Shown here: positions 27,602 through 35,393 of the stretch, one piece after another | Position numbering within the stretch: position 1 is the first letter of the stretch | Layout: each line of letters begins with the position of its first letter | Assembly (NCBI RefSeq): GCF_011290685.1 | Contig: NZ_JAANYN010000004.1 | Span: 310,001 to 374,000 of the forward strand | Direction: 5' to 3' | Length of the DNA stretch: 64,000 nt | Origin: Cyclobacterium plantarum | GTDB lineage: Bacteria; Bacteroidota; Bacteroidia; Cytophagales; Cyclobacteriaceae | Translations under genes and position numbers: made by a program | The notes under the pieces: generated by a model | Databases searched by the model: none | Told to the model about the DNA's origin: nothing | What the model saw: only the letters and a program-made list of their open reading frames with translations

Positions 27602-27652
27602 GTCACGCAAAAAGATGATTATTAAGCAACTAACTGTCTGAAGACAGATACA
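27602..27652 (+). repeat. Repeat copy D (isolated, partial) with micro-ORF and hairpin
   Basis: A partial copy of the repeat at 28868-29222. It shares GATGATTATTAAGCA with copy A and begins with ATG TCA CGC AAA, parallel to ATG ACG AGA AAG in copy A. The micro-ORF (27602-27643) would give MSRKKMIIKQLTV. A hairpin CTGTC/GACAG (27636-27649) stands at the equivalent position of the hairpin in copy A. It lies in the 232-bp gap upstream of both the ligase and the lipoprotein gene. Confidence 0.55.
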
Positions 27653-27708
27653 AGTTTATAATTCCATCAATAAAAAGGGCAATGGCCGCTAAAATAATTA
27701 TTAAAAAT

Positions 27709-28233
27709 ATGAAAATTAATTTTCTATTTGCGTTGGTGTTGCTGGGATTTATTTCCTGCCAACCTGAAGAAAACCTGGTAAATGATGTAGGTCCTTCTTA
27801 TGACCTTTATCAATCCAGTGATTTTAATTTTGAGGGAAAAGCTACCTTTCAGGTTCTTGCAAACGGAGAGGTGGAACTGCTAGTCCAACTTTTTGGGGAT
27901 AAATCCAATGATCCGTATTTCTATACAGGTCACCTTCATTTTGGGAGTTTTGATCAGGGTGATGCGCCAATCGCACATGCCTTGAACCCCATTGACAGCA
28001 GAACACTGGAAAGCAGGACTGTTCTCGGAAAACTATCCAATGGAAAGGAGTTTGATTTGGAGGCCATAAATGATTTTGACGGACACATAAAAGTACACCT
28101 GGCAGACCAGGGCCCGGATTACAATATCATTCTGGTAAGTGGAAATATCGGCAGGAATGATAATTCCAGGGAAGCCTTTAATGCAGAGCAATTAACGCTT
28201 TGCTCTCCTTATTTTCCTGCTGAATCATTTTAA
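27709..28233 (+). CDS. Small lipoprotein, CHRD/Cu-Zn-SOD-like
   Basis: This 174-residue predicted lipoprotein has signal MKINFLFALVLLGF with lipobox ending in ISC. The mature part contains a beta-rich segment with YTGHLHFGSFDQGDAPIAH and, later, GHIKVHL. The HLHFG plus downstream His pattern resembles CHRD and Cu/Zn-superoxide-dismutase-like sandwich domains, but the full metal site is not evident. ATG 27709 opens the signal peptide; an upstream in-frame ATG adds nine residues. It is monocistronic and ends at a terminator (28295-28318). The function is unknown; binding a metal or carbohydrate at the outer membrane would be a guess. Confidence 0.65.
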   Translation: MKINFLFALVLLGFISCQPEENLVNDVGPSYDLYQSSDFNFEGKATFQVLANGEVELLVQLFGDKSNDPYFYTGHLHFGSFDQGDAPIAHALNPIDSRTLESRTVLGKLSNGKEFDLEAINDFDGHIKVHLADQGPDYNIILVSGNIGRNDNSREAFNAEQLTLCSPYFPAESF

Positions 28234-28294
28234 TAAGCATTAATTCGGTGTTCTGATTTCCGGCTTTGTATAAGACATACTCCCCACTTTTTAC

Positions 28295-28318
28295 ATGGGC
28301 TCAGCTATATAAGCCCAT
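28295..28318 (+). terminator. Stem-loop terminator after the small lipoprotein
   Basis: A perfect 7-bp stem ATGGGCT / AGCCCAT with a 10-nt AT-rich loop lies 62 bp after the lipoprotein stop. No strong T-tract follows on the + strand. The rest of the 334-bp gap (28234-28567) shows nothing I can name. Confidence 0.5.
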
Positions 28319-28567
28319 CAATTCAAGATTTTGGGTGTAGATATGATTTTTTAGGAATTCCTTAGGCACGCGTTTACATTTTGTTTACTCACATTCTTAT
28401 TTGGTCGCAGCTCATCCTGGACCTGTTTCCTTTGCAGTCCATAAAGGGGTAAACAGGAAAGAGAAATTTTTACAAACTGAAGAGAAAAAACTTTTTTGGA
28501 ATTATTTTTCTTCTTCCCAAACATTTTTGTTCAACTCTAGTTCTGTAATTATTAAACAAAATGAATT

Positions 28568-28774
28568 ATGAAAATATCCTTCAAATACCTGGCTATAATT
28601 CTTTTTTTCTTTCTGATAAGTCAGAATGGAAATTCGCTTGCTTTTGACAATGAAGCTAAGGACGCTATTTTGTCAGGTATGGGAAATTTTTCCTGGACAG
28701 ACAATTTTTTTACTGAAAAAAACTACCTGAACCAATTGCTTGAACTACCACACACAAAAATTATTGTTGAATGA
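28568..28774 (+). CDS. Small secreted peptide of unknown function
   Basis: This 68-residue frame has a convincing Sec signal (KYLAIILFFFLISQNG, probable cleavage near LAFD), leaving a mature peptide of about 42 residues rich in Asn, Asp and Phe. A typical A-rich Bacteroidota leader (ATTATTAAACAAAATGAATT) precedes the ATG. A strong terminator stem follows about 50 bp downstream, which supports a real transcription unit. I do not recognise the family. Confidence 0.42.
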   Translation: MKISFKYLAIILFFFLISQNGNSLAFDNEAKDAILSGMGNFSWTDNFFTEKNYLNQLLELPHTKIIVE

Positions 28775-28822
28775 TAATTATTATTTAACAAACAATATTA
28801 ACTAGGCCAATAACTATAATAA

Positions 28823-28852
28823 AGAAAGCGCATCCCCATGGGTGCGCTTTCT
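28823..28852 (+). terminator. Strong hairpin terminator
   Basis: The perfect 10-bp stem AGAAAGCGCA / TGCGCTTTCT can extend inward (CCC/GGG). It follows the small secreted peptide gene by 48 bp, and the T-rich 3' arm ends in TTTCT. Confidence 0.75.
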
Positions 28853-28867
28853 AGTTTCATTCCGGAA

Positions 28868-29222
28868 GAAATCGAGCATGACGAGAAAGTCACACACTGA
28901 GATGATTATTAAGCATGCGGGGTTCCTTGTCTGCTGACAGGACGGCATCTGACCGATTATTACACAAATTAAAAGCCGATGAAATCGAGCATGTCGGAGG
29001 CGACACACACTGGGACGACTAACAACCATGCGAGATTCCATAGCCTGCCCCGACAAATCGGGGTGGCCATTAAAGAACAAATTATAGACACATGAAATCG
29101 ATATGATTAAAATCATCATTAAACACACAGGGCAATGATTATTTTAATCGTCAAAGATTCCCAGTCCGACTGGCGTCAGCCGGGCGGGCATCTGACCATT
29201 AAAAATCAAATTATAAACAGAT
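28868..29222 (+). repeat. Three tandem copies (A, B, C) of a ~113-129-bp hairpin-bearing repeat
   Basis: Copy A spans 28868-28980, B 28981-29093 and C 29094-29222. Each starts GAAATCGA and ends AAATTA(A/T)A...(G/C)AT just before the next GAAAT, so every junction recreates ATGAAA. Inside each unit lies a motif CACACA(C/G), then a GATGATTATTAA-like block, then TTCC and a small hairpin whose sequence differs: TGTC/GACA with flanking CC/GG in A, CCCCGA/TCGGGG in B, CCAGT/ACTGG in C. The pairing is kept while the bases change. Related copies occur at 27602 and, inverted, at 42967-43088. Short frames starting ATGACGAGAAAG-like are open in A (19 residues) and B (38 residues from 28979). Confidence 0.8.
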
Positions 29223-29244
29223 GAAATGAAAAACCTTCAATCAA

Positions 29245-30207
29245 TTATTCTACATGGATGGTAAAAATTTCTTCTGTTGTATTGCCATTGCTGTCTTCTG
29301 CTCTAATGATCAAATCCAAATGATCTTCACCTGCAGGAACAATTATGGCATCATCTCCTGTCAATATTTTGCTCAGGTCCAACATTTCATTGTGTGGCAA
29401 ATCCGGTCCGTTTCCTTCGTCTAACCAAGCAGAACTTCCCCACATCTTGTCGTAGAAATCTCCTTCAGCAACCCGGTGGTTGTGCCCATCATGATCATCT
29501 CCATCTTCATCATGACTTTCTTCAGCCATCCTTATCCAGAGAAATGTGATAGGAGCACTCAATTCATGGTCTGTTTTGGCGACAGATCCCTGAACCTCCA
29601 GAGGCGTTCCAGCTTCTGCTTCCAGTTCACCTTCATGAAGGTTTGAAATGGAAATGGCAGGGGCATAGGGTGTTCTTATCTGGATGGTTGCAATATAGCT
29701 ACTGGCATCATCATAACCTGTCTGGTTTCCAAAAATATCTGTTGCTTCGATGCCGACATCATAGGATCCGGCAATTACAGGACCGCTTAAAGTTGAATTG
29801 GATCCAGCCCAATAAATATCGGTCTCGGAAGCATTGATATTGATTCGGGTACTGCCTTCAGGAAACCTGAAGGCAGGATTTTCTGCTGTTGGACTGAAGA
29901 TATTGTTGATGTCCAGGCGTACAAAATTATTATTTATCCTGCCATGACTATGGCCATCAAAGTTGGCATGTGCATTCACCCTTACCTGGCCAATACCGGA
30001 AGGATCTTCAACGGAAAACCTAATATTCATGTGATCTGAGTTTACCCCATAAACCTCCCCATTTTCTGGTTCTATATGATCACTACCTTCCGCATGGTCA
30101 ATAACAGGTGCAGACAGGTCGTTGGGTTGTTCTTCTGTCGGTTCACAAGCAGGCAGAAAAGCAAATGCAAGGCCCAAAACTAAGTACGTTGGTTTGTTAA
30201 ATTTCAT
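29245..30207 (-). CDS. DUF4625 lipoprotein, His/Asp-rich
   Basis: This 320-residue predicted outer-membrane lipoprotein (signal YLVLGLAFAFLPAC, lipobox LPAC) matches DUF4625-type proteins of Bacteroidota. It contains an early HAEGSDHIEPENGEVYG segment, a cadherin/Ig-like beta region, HANFDGHSHGR, and a striking acidic-His loop EESHDEDGDDHDGHNHR, typical of divalent-metal binding. ATG 30207 opens the signal; 30216 is an alternative. It lies 122 bp downstream of the TonB receptor on the same strand and is likely co-expressed. A role in scavenging Zn2+ or another metal for the receptor is inferred from the His/Asp clusters. Confidence 0.75.
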   Translation of the reverse strand: MKFNKPTYLVLGLAFAFLPACEPTEEQPNDLSAPVIDHAEGSDHIEPENGEVYGVNSDHMNIRFSVEDPSGIGQVRVNAHANFDGHSHGRINNNFVRLDINNIFSPTAENPAFRFPEGSTRININASETDIYWAGSNSTLSGPVIAGSYDVGIEATDIFGNQTGYDDASSYIATIQIRTPYAPAISISNLHEGELEAEAGTPLEVQGSVAKTDHELSAPITFLWIRMAEESHDEDGDDHDGHNHRVAEGDFYDKMWGSSAWLDEGNGPDLPHNEMLDLSKILTGDDAIIVPAGEDHLDLIIRAEDSNGNTTEEIFTIHVE

Positions 30208-30338
30208 GTTAATCATTATGGATATGAGTTAAATTATTGCAGAACTATTACTTGTACAATATGATTGCAAATGCATTAATGTTGCAATTATAAAATAAAT
30301 CAGGCAAACTTCCTAAAATTGAAAACAATAAATTAGGC

Positions 30339-32714
30339 TTATTTAATAGAAAAAGGGATTTTCAGGTTGATGTTGATATTTTTTCCCTGTTCAGGAAGGT
30401 TGAGCAACCTGTATCTGCTGAGGTGGTTGTAGTAAAATGTATCCAGGAGGTTTTGACCACTGATTTGAAGTTTCCAATCTTGCTTACCGACAGGGATCTC
30501 CCAACCCAGACCAGCCTCCAGCAGGCCGTAACCATCTGTGATGCGTTCATTTCTATCTACTCTTTCCTGAGTTGCCACCTGCCTGTATTCCAGGTATATA
30601 TATCCATTTTTAAAAAAGCGTGAAAAACCGGCTGGTACGGTCCATTCCAAACCTGAAATCAAGCTTGCTGGAGGGGTCAGGGGCAGAGGAAGTCCACTAT
30701 CCAGATTGTAGTTGTAAACGTACTCAGCTGCCATTGTAGCCTTGAATGATTTGAAAAGAACCCATTGCAACTTTAATTCAGCGCCAGAAAAAAAGGCATT
30801 GTTTTGCCGGTATTCCCAAAGGGTGCCGGCAGCTGGTAAAGTGGAAAACCGGCCGGTAGGGGCAAGGTAGATATAACCATCAAAATAGGAGATAAAAGGA
30901 CTAAACCCTACCAGAAAATTTTCTTTGGAGTAGGTATAATTCAAGTCAGCCTGAAAACTCCGTTCGCTATTCAGATTGGCATCTCCCACTTCATGTCGGA
31001 AATTCCCATGATGTACACCATTGGTAGCCAATTCTATGGGAGTAGGGATGCGGTAACTGCTTCCCAGATTTAGCTTGAAATTGTTTTTTTCATCAATAAT
31101 CCAGGATAATCCCGTTGAGCCACTGAGGTTTAAGAAATTTCGGTTGATGTCGGGATTACGTTGGGTGGTTTCTCCTGTTGGATTAAGGGAATTGTCATAA
31201 ACGGGTTGATAGTGGGCCTGGATATCGTGCATGGCTCCATCCAAACGTAGACCTGCGTTGACGATAAAGTTTTCTTTCCAACGGTATTCATGGAAATAAA
31301 ACAGGCCGGAACTCAGGGATTGAAAATCTGGAAGTAGGAATTCGAAACCCCCGAAGTGATTTTCCATCCATGAAGATTGGAAACCTATGATGGATTGATG
31401 GTCCTGGTTGATGTGATAGTTGAACCTGACATTGGCGGTATAGGTATCCAAAAACAGGGCCAGGGCAAGATTTCCTTCTGGTGTGGGGCCGACACCATGA
31501 ATATGTGGCAAGGATTCTTCAAGCCTGTTGTTTCTTTGATAGCCCAGGTCAATTTCCAACCAGTTTTTATTCAATTGTATATTGGTATTGGAGATGACCT
31601 TCAAGTGCATATTGTCCTGTCTGGGATACTCAATATTGCTATAGGAGCCATTGTGCCGGAGGTTGTAACTGTTTGGAATACCTACAGCCCCTGTAAATAT
31701 TCCCGCTGTTTGGTTAAATTGACTAATGGTTAAGGTGGATTTACCCCAATCTTTTCTCAAACCGGCCATGAAGGAAAAATGTCTTTCTTTTCCTGCCGTA
31801 TTTTTTAGTCGGTTGTCATAGACAGGTAATTCAAATCCGGCATAAACAAATCGATCCGCAGGCACCCGGTAATCCTGAAAATCCTGTAGGGTAACCCGAG
31901 CCTTGAAAACAAAATCATTTTCATTCCCTTCCACCATGGCAGAATGGCTGCGCATGTTGTTATTTGTTCGGTAACTGTTGATCAAATGCCCCTGAATGGT
32001 ACCTTCTTCCGGAAGTGGAGCTGGAGAAATATTAATTACCCCGGACATGCCATCTGATCCATATATCAAAGAGGCAGGCCCTTTGACAATTTCCACCCTA
32101 TCTACATCAAAAGGGTCGATTTCTAGACCATGGTCAGCCCCCCATTGCTGTCCTTCCTGTTTGATCCCCCGGTCATTGACCATGATCCGGTTGAAACTCA
32201 TGCCGCGGATGACGGGTTTACTGATTCCCACTCCGGTATTGATGGTGCTGATGCCGGGAAGTTTCTCCAATGCATTGGAGAAAGTGCCTGAATTGTTTTT
32301 CTCAATAAAATCGCGGTCCACAACTTCGATGGTTTGGGATTGCTCTATGGGTCCGTTCTTAAAGGGGTTGGCTTCTATTGTAAGGGATTGCAAGGTAATG
32401 GCAGTTTCTACCATAGTAAAATTGAGTTCCAAATCTTCTGATTCCAAATTAATGGTTTTGGTCAGTGATTTGTACCCAATATGGGTAATGTGCAAGTGGT
32501 AACTCCCAGGATTTAGTCCTTTTATACTAAATGTGCCATCCAAAGATGCTGCAGTCCCTTTTCCTAATTCATGTACCAGAATACTTGCGGGCAAGGGCTC
32601 ACCTGATTCATCTACTACCTTTCCTTTTACAGTATAGGTTTGCTTCTCTTGAGCAAATACTAAAATAATGGGGAATAGAAATAGACAAAAACAGAATAGA
32701 AAGAAATTTTTCAC
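30339..32714 (-). CDS. TonB-dependent outer-membrane receptor
   Basis: This 791-residue receptor has a signal peptide (ending near VFAQ), a carboxypeptidase-regulatory-like domain (about residues 28-110; VKGKVVDESGEPLPASI, GSYHLHITHIGYKS), a plug (about 120-240; NALEKLPGISTINTG, VDRVEIVKGPASLIYGSDGMSGVINI) and a 22-strand-type barrel to the end. Several His-containing loops are visible (NGVHHGNFRHEVGD, HIHGVGPTP). The partner lipoprotein downstream is His/Asp-rich, so metal uptake (for example zinc) is a reasonable inference. A promoter and an inverted repeat lie immediately upstream, indicating repressor control. Confidence 0.9.
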   Translation of the reverse strand: MKNFFLFCFCLFLFPIILVFAQEKQTYTVKGKVVDESGEPLPASILVHELGKGTAASLDGTFSIKGLNPGSYHLHITHIGYKSLTKTINLESEDLELNFTMVETAITLQSLTIEANPFKNGPIEQSQTIEVVDRDFIEKNNSGTFSNALEKLPGISTINTGVGISKPVIRGMSFNRIMVNDRGIKQEGQQWGADHGLEIDPFDVDRVEIVKGPASLIYGSDGMSGVINISPAPLPEEGTIQGHLINSYRTNNNMRSHSAMVEGNENDFVFKARVTLQDFQDYRVPADRFVYAGFELPVYDNRLKNTAGKERHFSFMAGLRKDWGKSTLTISQFNQTAGIFTGAVGIPNSYNLRHNGSYSNIEYPRQDNMHLKVISNTNIQLNKNWLEIDLGYQRNNRLEESLPHIHGVGPTPEGNLALALFLDTYTANVRFNYHINQDHQSIIGFQSSWMENHFGGFEFLLPDFQSLSSGLFYFHEYRWKENFIVNAGLRLDGAMHDIQAHYQPVYDNSLNPTGETTQRNPDINRNFLNLSGSTGLSWIIDEKNNFKLNLGSSYRIPTPIELATNGVHHGNFRHEVGDANLNSERSFQADLNYTYSKENFLVGFSPFISYFDGYIYLAPTGRFSTLPAAGTLWEYRQNNAFFSGAELKLQWVLFKSFKATMAAEYVYNYNLDSGLPLPLTPPASLISGLEWTVPAGFSRFFKNGYIYLEYRQVATQERVDRNERITDGYGLLEAGLGWEIPVGKQDWKLQISGQNLLDTFYYNHLSRYRLLNLPEQGKNININLKIPFSIK

Positions 32715-32734
32715 AAATCTGAAGGATGATTTAA

Positions 32735-32749
32735 ACCGAAATTCGGTTA
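32735..32749 (-). promoter_or_regulatory. Inverted repeat, candidate operator of the TonB receptor gene
   Basis: AACCGAAATTCGGTT is a perfect 6-bp inverted repeat with a 3-bp centre. It begins one base after the -7 element on the - strand, over the expected transcription start. This is the classic place for a repressor operator. The regulator is unknown. Confidence 0.55.
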
Positions 32750-32750
32750 C

Positions 32751-32781
32751 AAAGGTATCCTTAAATATCTATTCTTGCAAC
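32751..32781 (-). promoter_or_regulatory. Bacteroidota-type promoter of the TonB receptor
   Basis: On the - strand TTG (32779-32781) is followed by 20 nt and TACCTTTG (32751-32758), a full match to TTG-N(17-23)-TAnnTTTG. The start codon is 36 bp downstream of it. Confidence 0.75.
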
Positions 32782-32809
32782 AATATGGCAGGGGAAGACC
32801 AGTTGCCTC

Positions 32810-33022
32810 CTATTTAGTTTTGAGTCTGTCAAGAAGATGTTCGAGGCCATTGAGTCTGATTTCATACATGGTTTCCAACCAAATGCCCAATTTTCCTTCT
32901 GGAAATCCTTTTCTTTTAAACCAGATCAGGTAATGCTCAGGGATATCACAAATCAATTTGTTTTTATATTTCCCAAAAGGCATTTTCTTGGATACCAGGT
33001 CCAGGAGGATATTTTGATCCAT
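32810..33022 (-). CDS. DUF3820 family small protein
   Basis: This 70-residue protein shows the DUF3820 pattern: KKMPFGKYKNKLICDIPEHYL, read in its two parts MPFGKYK and DIPEHYLIWF, then KGFPEGKLG and NGLEHLLDRL. It has no signal peptide or helix in the membrane. It follows the 143-residue membrane protein by 6 bp. DUF3820 proteins resemble a fold once linked to a quorum-sensing-regulated factor, but no activity is established. Confidence 0.8.
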   Translation of the reverse strand: MDQNILLDLVSKKMPFGKYKNKLICDIPEHYLIWFKRKGFPEGKLGIWLETMYEIRLNGLEHLLDRLKTK

Positions 33023-33028
33023 AAGTTA

Positions 33029-33460
33029 TTAATTCAACCAGGCATTCCAGGGGATCCTGCTCAGAATAAGAATGAAAGCAATTCCATAAAACATGTAAAT
33101 GCTTCTAAAGCGGCTTCTACTTTCTGTTAGTTTTTTGGCCCTGCTGTAGCCAATGGTGATCAGGGCTACTGCCAAAATATTAATTAAAGGATGCTCCAAG
33201 GCATATAGGCGGCTCAAGCTATCTCCCATGGCATCCCCACTCAGATTTGAAAACCCCAAAGGGCTTAAAAAATACAAGACAATGCCTATTAATAATTGTA
33301 TATGTGCCAGGATCATTCCTATCAATCCAAATTTACGGTCTTTTTCCCCAAATTCCTTTCCGCTCAAAGCTCCAAAAAGTGCTAAAATAAAACTGAAGAT
33401 AATTCCTGCCAGTACGAGGTATGCCAGATAGGAATGTAGGTGTTGGAATCCGGTGGTCAT
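33029..33460 (-). CDS. Four-helix membrane protein with conserved-type His residues
   Basis: This 143-residue protein has four hydrophobic helices (about residues 8-30, 46-66, 88-106 and 121-137). His residues lie in or beside helices (HLHSYLAYLV, LAHIQLLIG, LEHPLINIL). That arrangement is compatible with haem or quinone contact, as in small cytochrome b-like proteins, but no signature is conclusive. It is first of a two-gene unit with the DUF3820 gene. I do not recognise a named family. The 300-bp gap upstream (33461-33760) is AT-rich and holds the MFS promoter region and one doubtful short frame. Confidence 0.65.
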   Translation of the reverse strand: MTTGFQHLHSYLAYLVLAGIIFSFILALFGALSGKEFGEKDRKFGLIGMILAHIQLLIGIVLYFLSPLGFSNLSGDAMGDSLSRLYALEHPLINILAVALITIGYSRAKKLTESRSRFRSIYMFYGIAFILILSRIPWNAWLN

Positions 33461-33760
33461 ATTTTTAATGGTTTTCTTTTACAAAAGTCTAAATAAAGAA
33501 AAAAAAACCAGTCCACCATTAAAAAAGCAGGTCTTTATGTCAAAATTATTTACTTCTACACTCAATTTGGTGTAGGTTAACTGGGATCGTTCCAATGGAA
33601 GGCCATATAAGCTCTTCTCCCATTTTATATACTATCTTGGAATTATCTTTCATCTTTCTTTGGTTTGATTTTTTGCAAATGTATTTTTTGGTAATTTTAA
33701 AAATTATTTTTCCAATTTCCCCAAAAGCCTTTTTATAAATTTGCACAAATCAAAGCTGCG

Positions 33761-35041
33761 ATGAATTATTGGAATTTTGTATTGGAAAACAGGAAGCTTT
33801 TGGCATTCGGGCTATTGATGACCTGTTTATCTGGCTATGGTCAAACCTATCTTTTGGCATTGTATGTGCCTTATCTGATAGAGGAATTTTCGCTCCAAAA
33901 TGCACAGATCAGTGTTTACTATATGGTAGCAACCATTGGAAGTGCCTTTCTTTTGCCGCAGGTTGGAAAATACATAGATCAAATAAACCTTAAAAAATAT
34001 ACCCTATTGGCTACACTGGTCTTTTTAATGGCCCTGGTTCTGATGAGTGTAAATCCCTATTGGTACCTGCTTCCGGTAGCTTTTTTTGGCTTGCGAATTG
34101 CCGGGCAGGGACTTTTTAGTCATATTGCCATTACCAGCATGTCCAAGTATTTTTTAAAGGGCAGGGGCAAGGCCATAAGTTTGGCTTCCCTGGGGCATCC
34201 CTTTGGTCAGGCCATTTTGCCCATTTTAGTGGTGGCATTAATCAATATTTTCGGATGGAGAGAATCCCTAATGGTAAACGCGGCTATAGTGGTATTAGTG
34301 GTGCCCATATACCTGTATTTTTTTATTGATGAAAAAAGTCTTGTGGTCCATGAAGAAACCCCAGCTAGTGAGAAGGATGGTCCAAAAAAGGAAGTTTCGC
34401 AATGGGAAATCCTCAAATCCGGTTCTTTTTGGTTGCTCGCTCCAAACCTGTTTGTGCTTTCCTTTACCGTTACAGGCCTGTTTTTTTATCAGTTTGCCAT
34501 TGCTGATTTTAAGGGATGGACACTGGAATGGATGGCTGTGGGACTTACCTTCTATGCCATAGCCGGCTCCATGGCTATTTTGTTTGCAGGCCCCCTGATT
34601 GATAAGTATTCAGCAAGAAAATTTTTCCCATTTTATTTGATTCCCTTTCTCTTTGCCATCCTATTTATTTGGTTGTTCAGTGATCAGTTGGTCATTTTTC
34701 CTTACATGATTTTGATGGGTGCCTCAGCAGGATTTGGCAATGCCATTATGTCTGCCCTTCAGGTGGAATTATTTGGTGCCACTTTTATTGGAAAGGTTAG
34801 AAGTATTTTTGCGTCTATTATGGTGCTTAGCTCAGCTGTGGGACCAGCTGTATACGGTGTGGTTGTAGATGCAGGGTTTAGCTTTGATGTGATTTTTATT
34901 GGCTCCACCTTATTGATGTTATTGGTTATTATTCAGTCATTTAGGATTATACCTGACTTTACCTATGCCAAGATGAAATATAAATTTAAAAAACGACACA
35001 GGAGGTTTGACTTTTTCAATATATTCAATTTAAAGCATTGA
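33761..35041 (+). CDS. MFS transporter
   Basis: This 426-residue, 12-helix major facilitator protein shows the usual N-half (SGYGQTYLLALYVPYLIEEF), the loop after helix 2 (VGKYIDQINLKKYT) and RGKAISLASLGHPFGQAILP, with a charged central loop near residues 190-215. It is nearest in pattern to oxalate/formate-antiporter-type or monocarboxylate-like MFS proteins, but the substrate cannot be told. A TAAATTTG -7-like element sits at 33736-33743 without a good -33 partner. The C-terminus is basic and cytosolic. It is monocistronic. Confidence 0.85.
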   Translation: MNYWNFVLENRKLLAFGLLMTCLSGYGQTYLLALYVPYLIEEFSLQNAQISVYYMVATIGSAFLLPQVGKYIDQINLKKYTLLATLVFLMALVLMSVNPYWYLLPVAFFGLRIAGQGLFSHIAITSMSKYFLKGRGKAISLASLGHPFGQAILPILVVALINIFGWRESLMVNAAIVVLVVPIYLYFFIDEKSLVVHEETPASEKDGPKKEVSQWEILKSGSFWLLAPNLFVLSFTVTGLFFYQFAIADFKGWTLEWMAVGLTFYAIAGSMAILFAGPLIDKYSARKFFPFYLIPFLFAILFIWLFSDQLVIFPYMILMGASAGFGNAIMSALQVELFGATFIGKVRSIFASIMVLSSAVGPAVYGVVVDAGFSFDVIFIGSTLLMLLVIIQSFRIIPDFTYAKMKYKFKKRHRRFDFFNIFNLKH

Positions 35042-35115
35042 GCTTACCCTGTTTAGGCAGAAGAGTTTTAAAGAAAAAATTTACCCTGCTGCAAGCGGAT
35101 TAACCCGATGAATTT

Positions 35116-35145
35116 TTGTGTTCTATCCCAATGAATTTATATTTG
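35116..35145 (+). promoter_or_regulatory. Bacteroidota-type promoter of the small membrane protein
   Basis: TTG (35116-35118), a 19-nt spacer and TATATTTG (35138-35145) match the TTG-N(17-23)-TAnnTTTG consensus. The ATG at 35165 is 20 bp downstream. Confidence 0.75.
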
Positions 35146-35164
35146 CAATAACAAAAAAATAGCC

Positions 35165-35386
35165 ATGCAAACATTTGTAGCTCTCCTGATATTTACTTGC
35201 TGTTATGGTCTACTTTTTCTTTCCATGTTTCCGGTAAGGCAGTTCAAAAAATTCAACAAGATTACCCAATCTGCAAAAAATACGATCTATAAACAATATG
35301 ACCTGACCTGGCCTTATTTTCTTTCCTTTTTAGGAGGGTATATTGTGGCCTCTTTTATGGTTTATCTTATTCAGGATTCATTGTAG
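35165..35386 (+). CDS. Small two-helix membrane protein
   Basis: This 73-residue protein has hydrophobic helices at about residues 4-22 and 50-68, separated by a basic, Lys/Asn/Gln-rich loop. A consensus promoter lies directly upstream, so expression is well supported. It runs tail-to-tail into argH with only 7 bp between stop codons. I do not recognise the family. Confidence 0.65.
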   Translation: MQTFVALLIFTCCYGLLFLSMFPVRQFKKFNKITQSAKNTIYKQYDLTWPYFLSFLGGYIVASFMVYLIQDSL

Positions 35387-35393
35387 CTGTTGT

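Noticed and set aside
28868-29222. Possible CRISPR array
   Set aside because: Units are 113-129 bp and nearly contiguous, without short identical repeats or unique spacers, and no cas genes occur in the window.
33546-33653. A 35-residue - strand frame (MKDNSKIVYK...) with a TACATTTG element upstream
   Set aside because: No matching -33 element within range, no terminator and no recognisable family. The AT-rich spacer yields such frames by chance.
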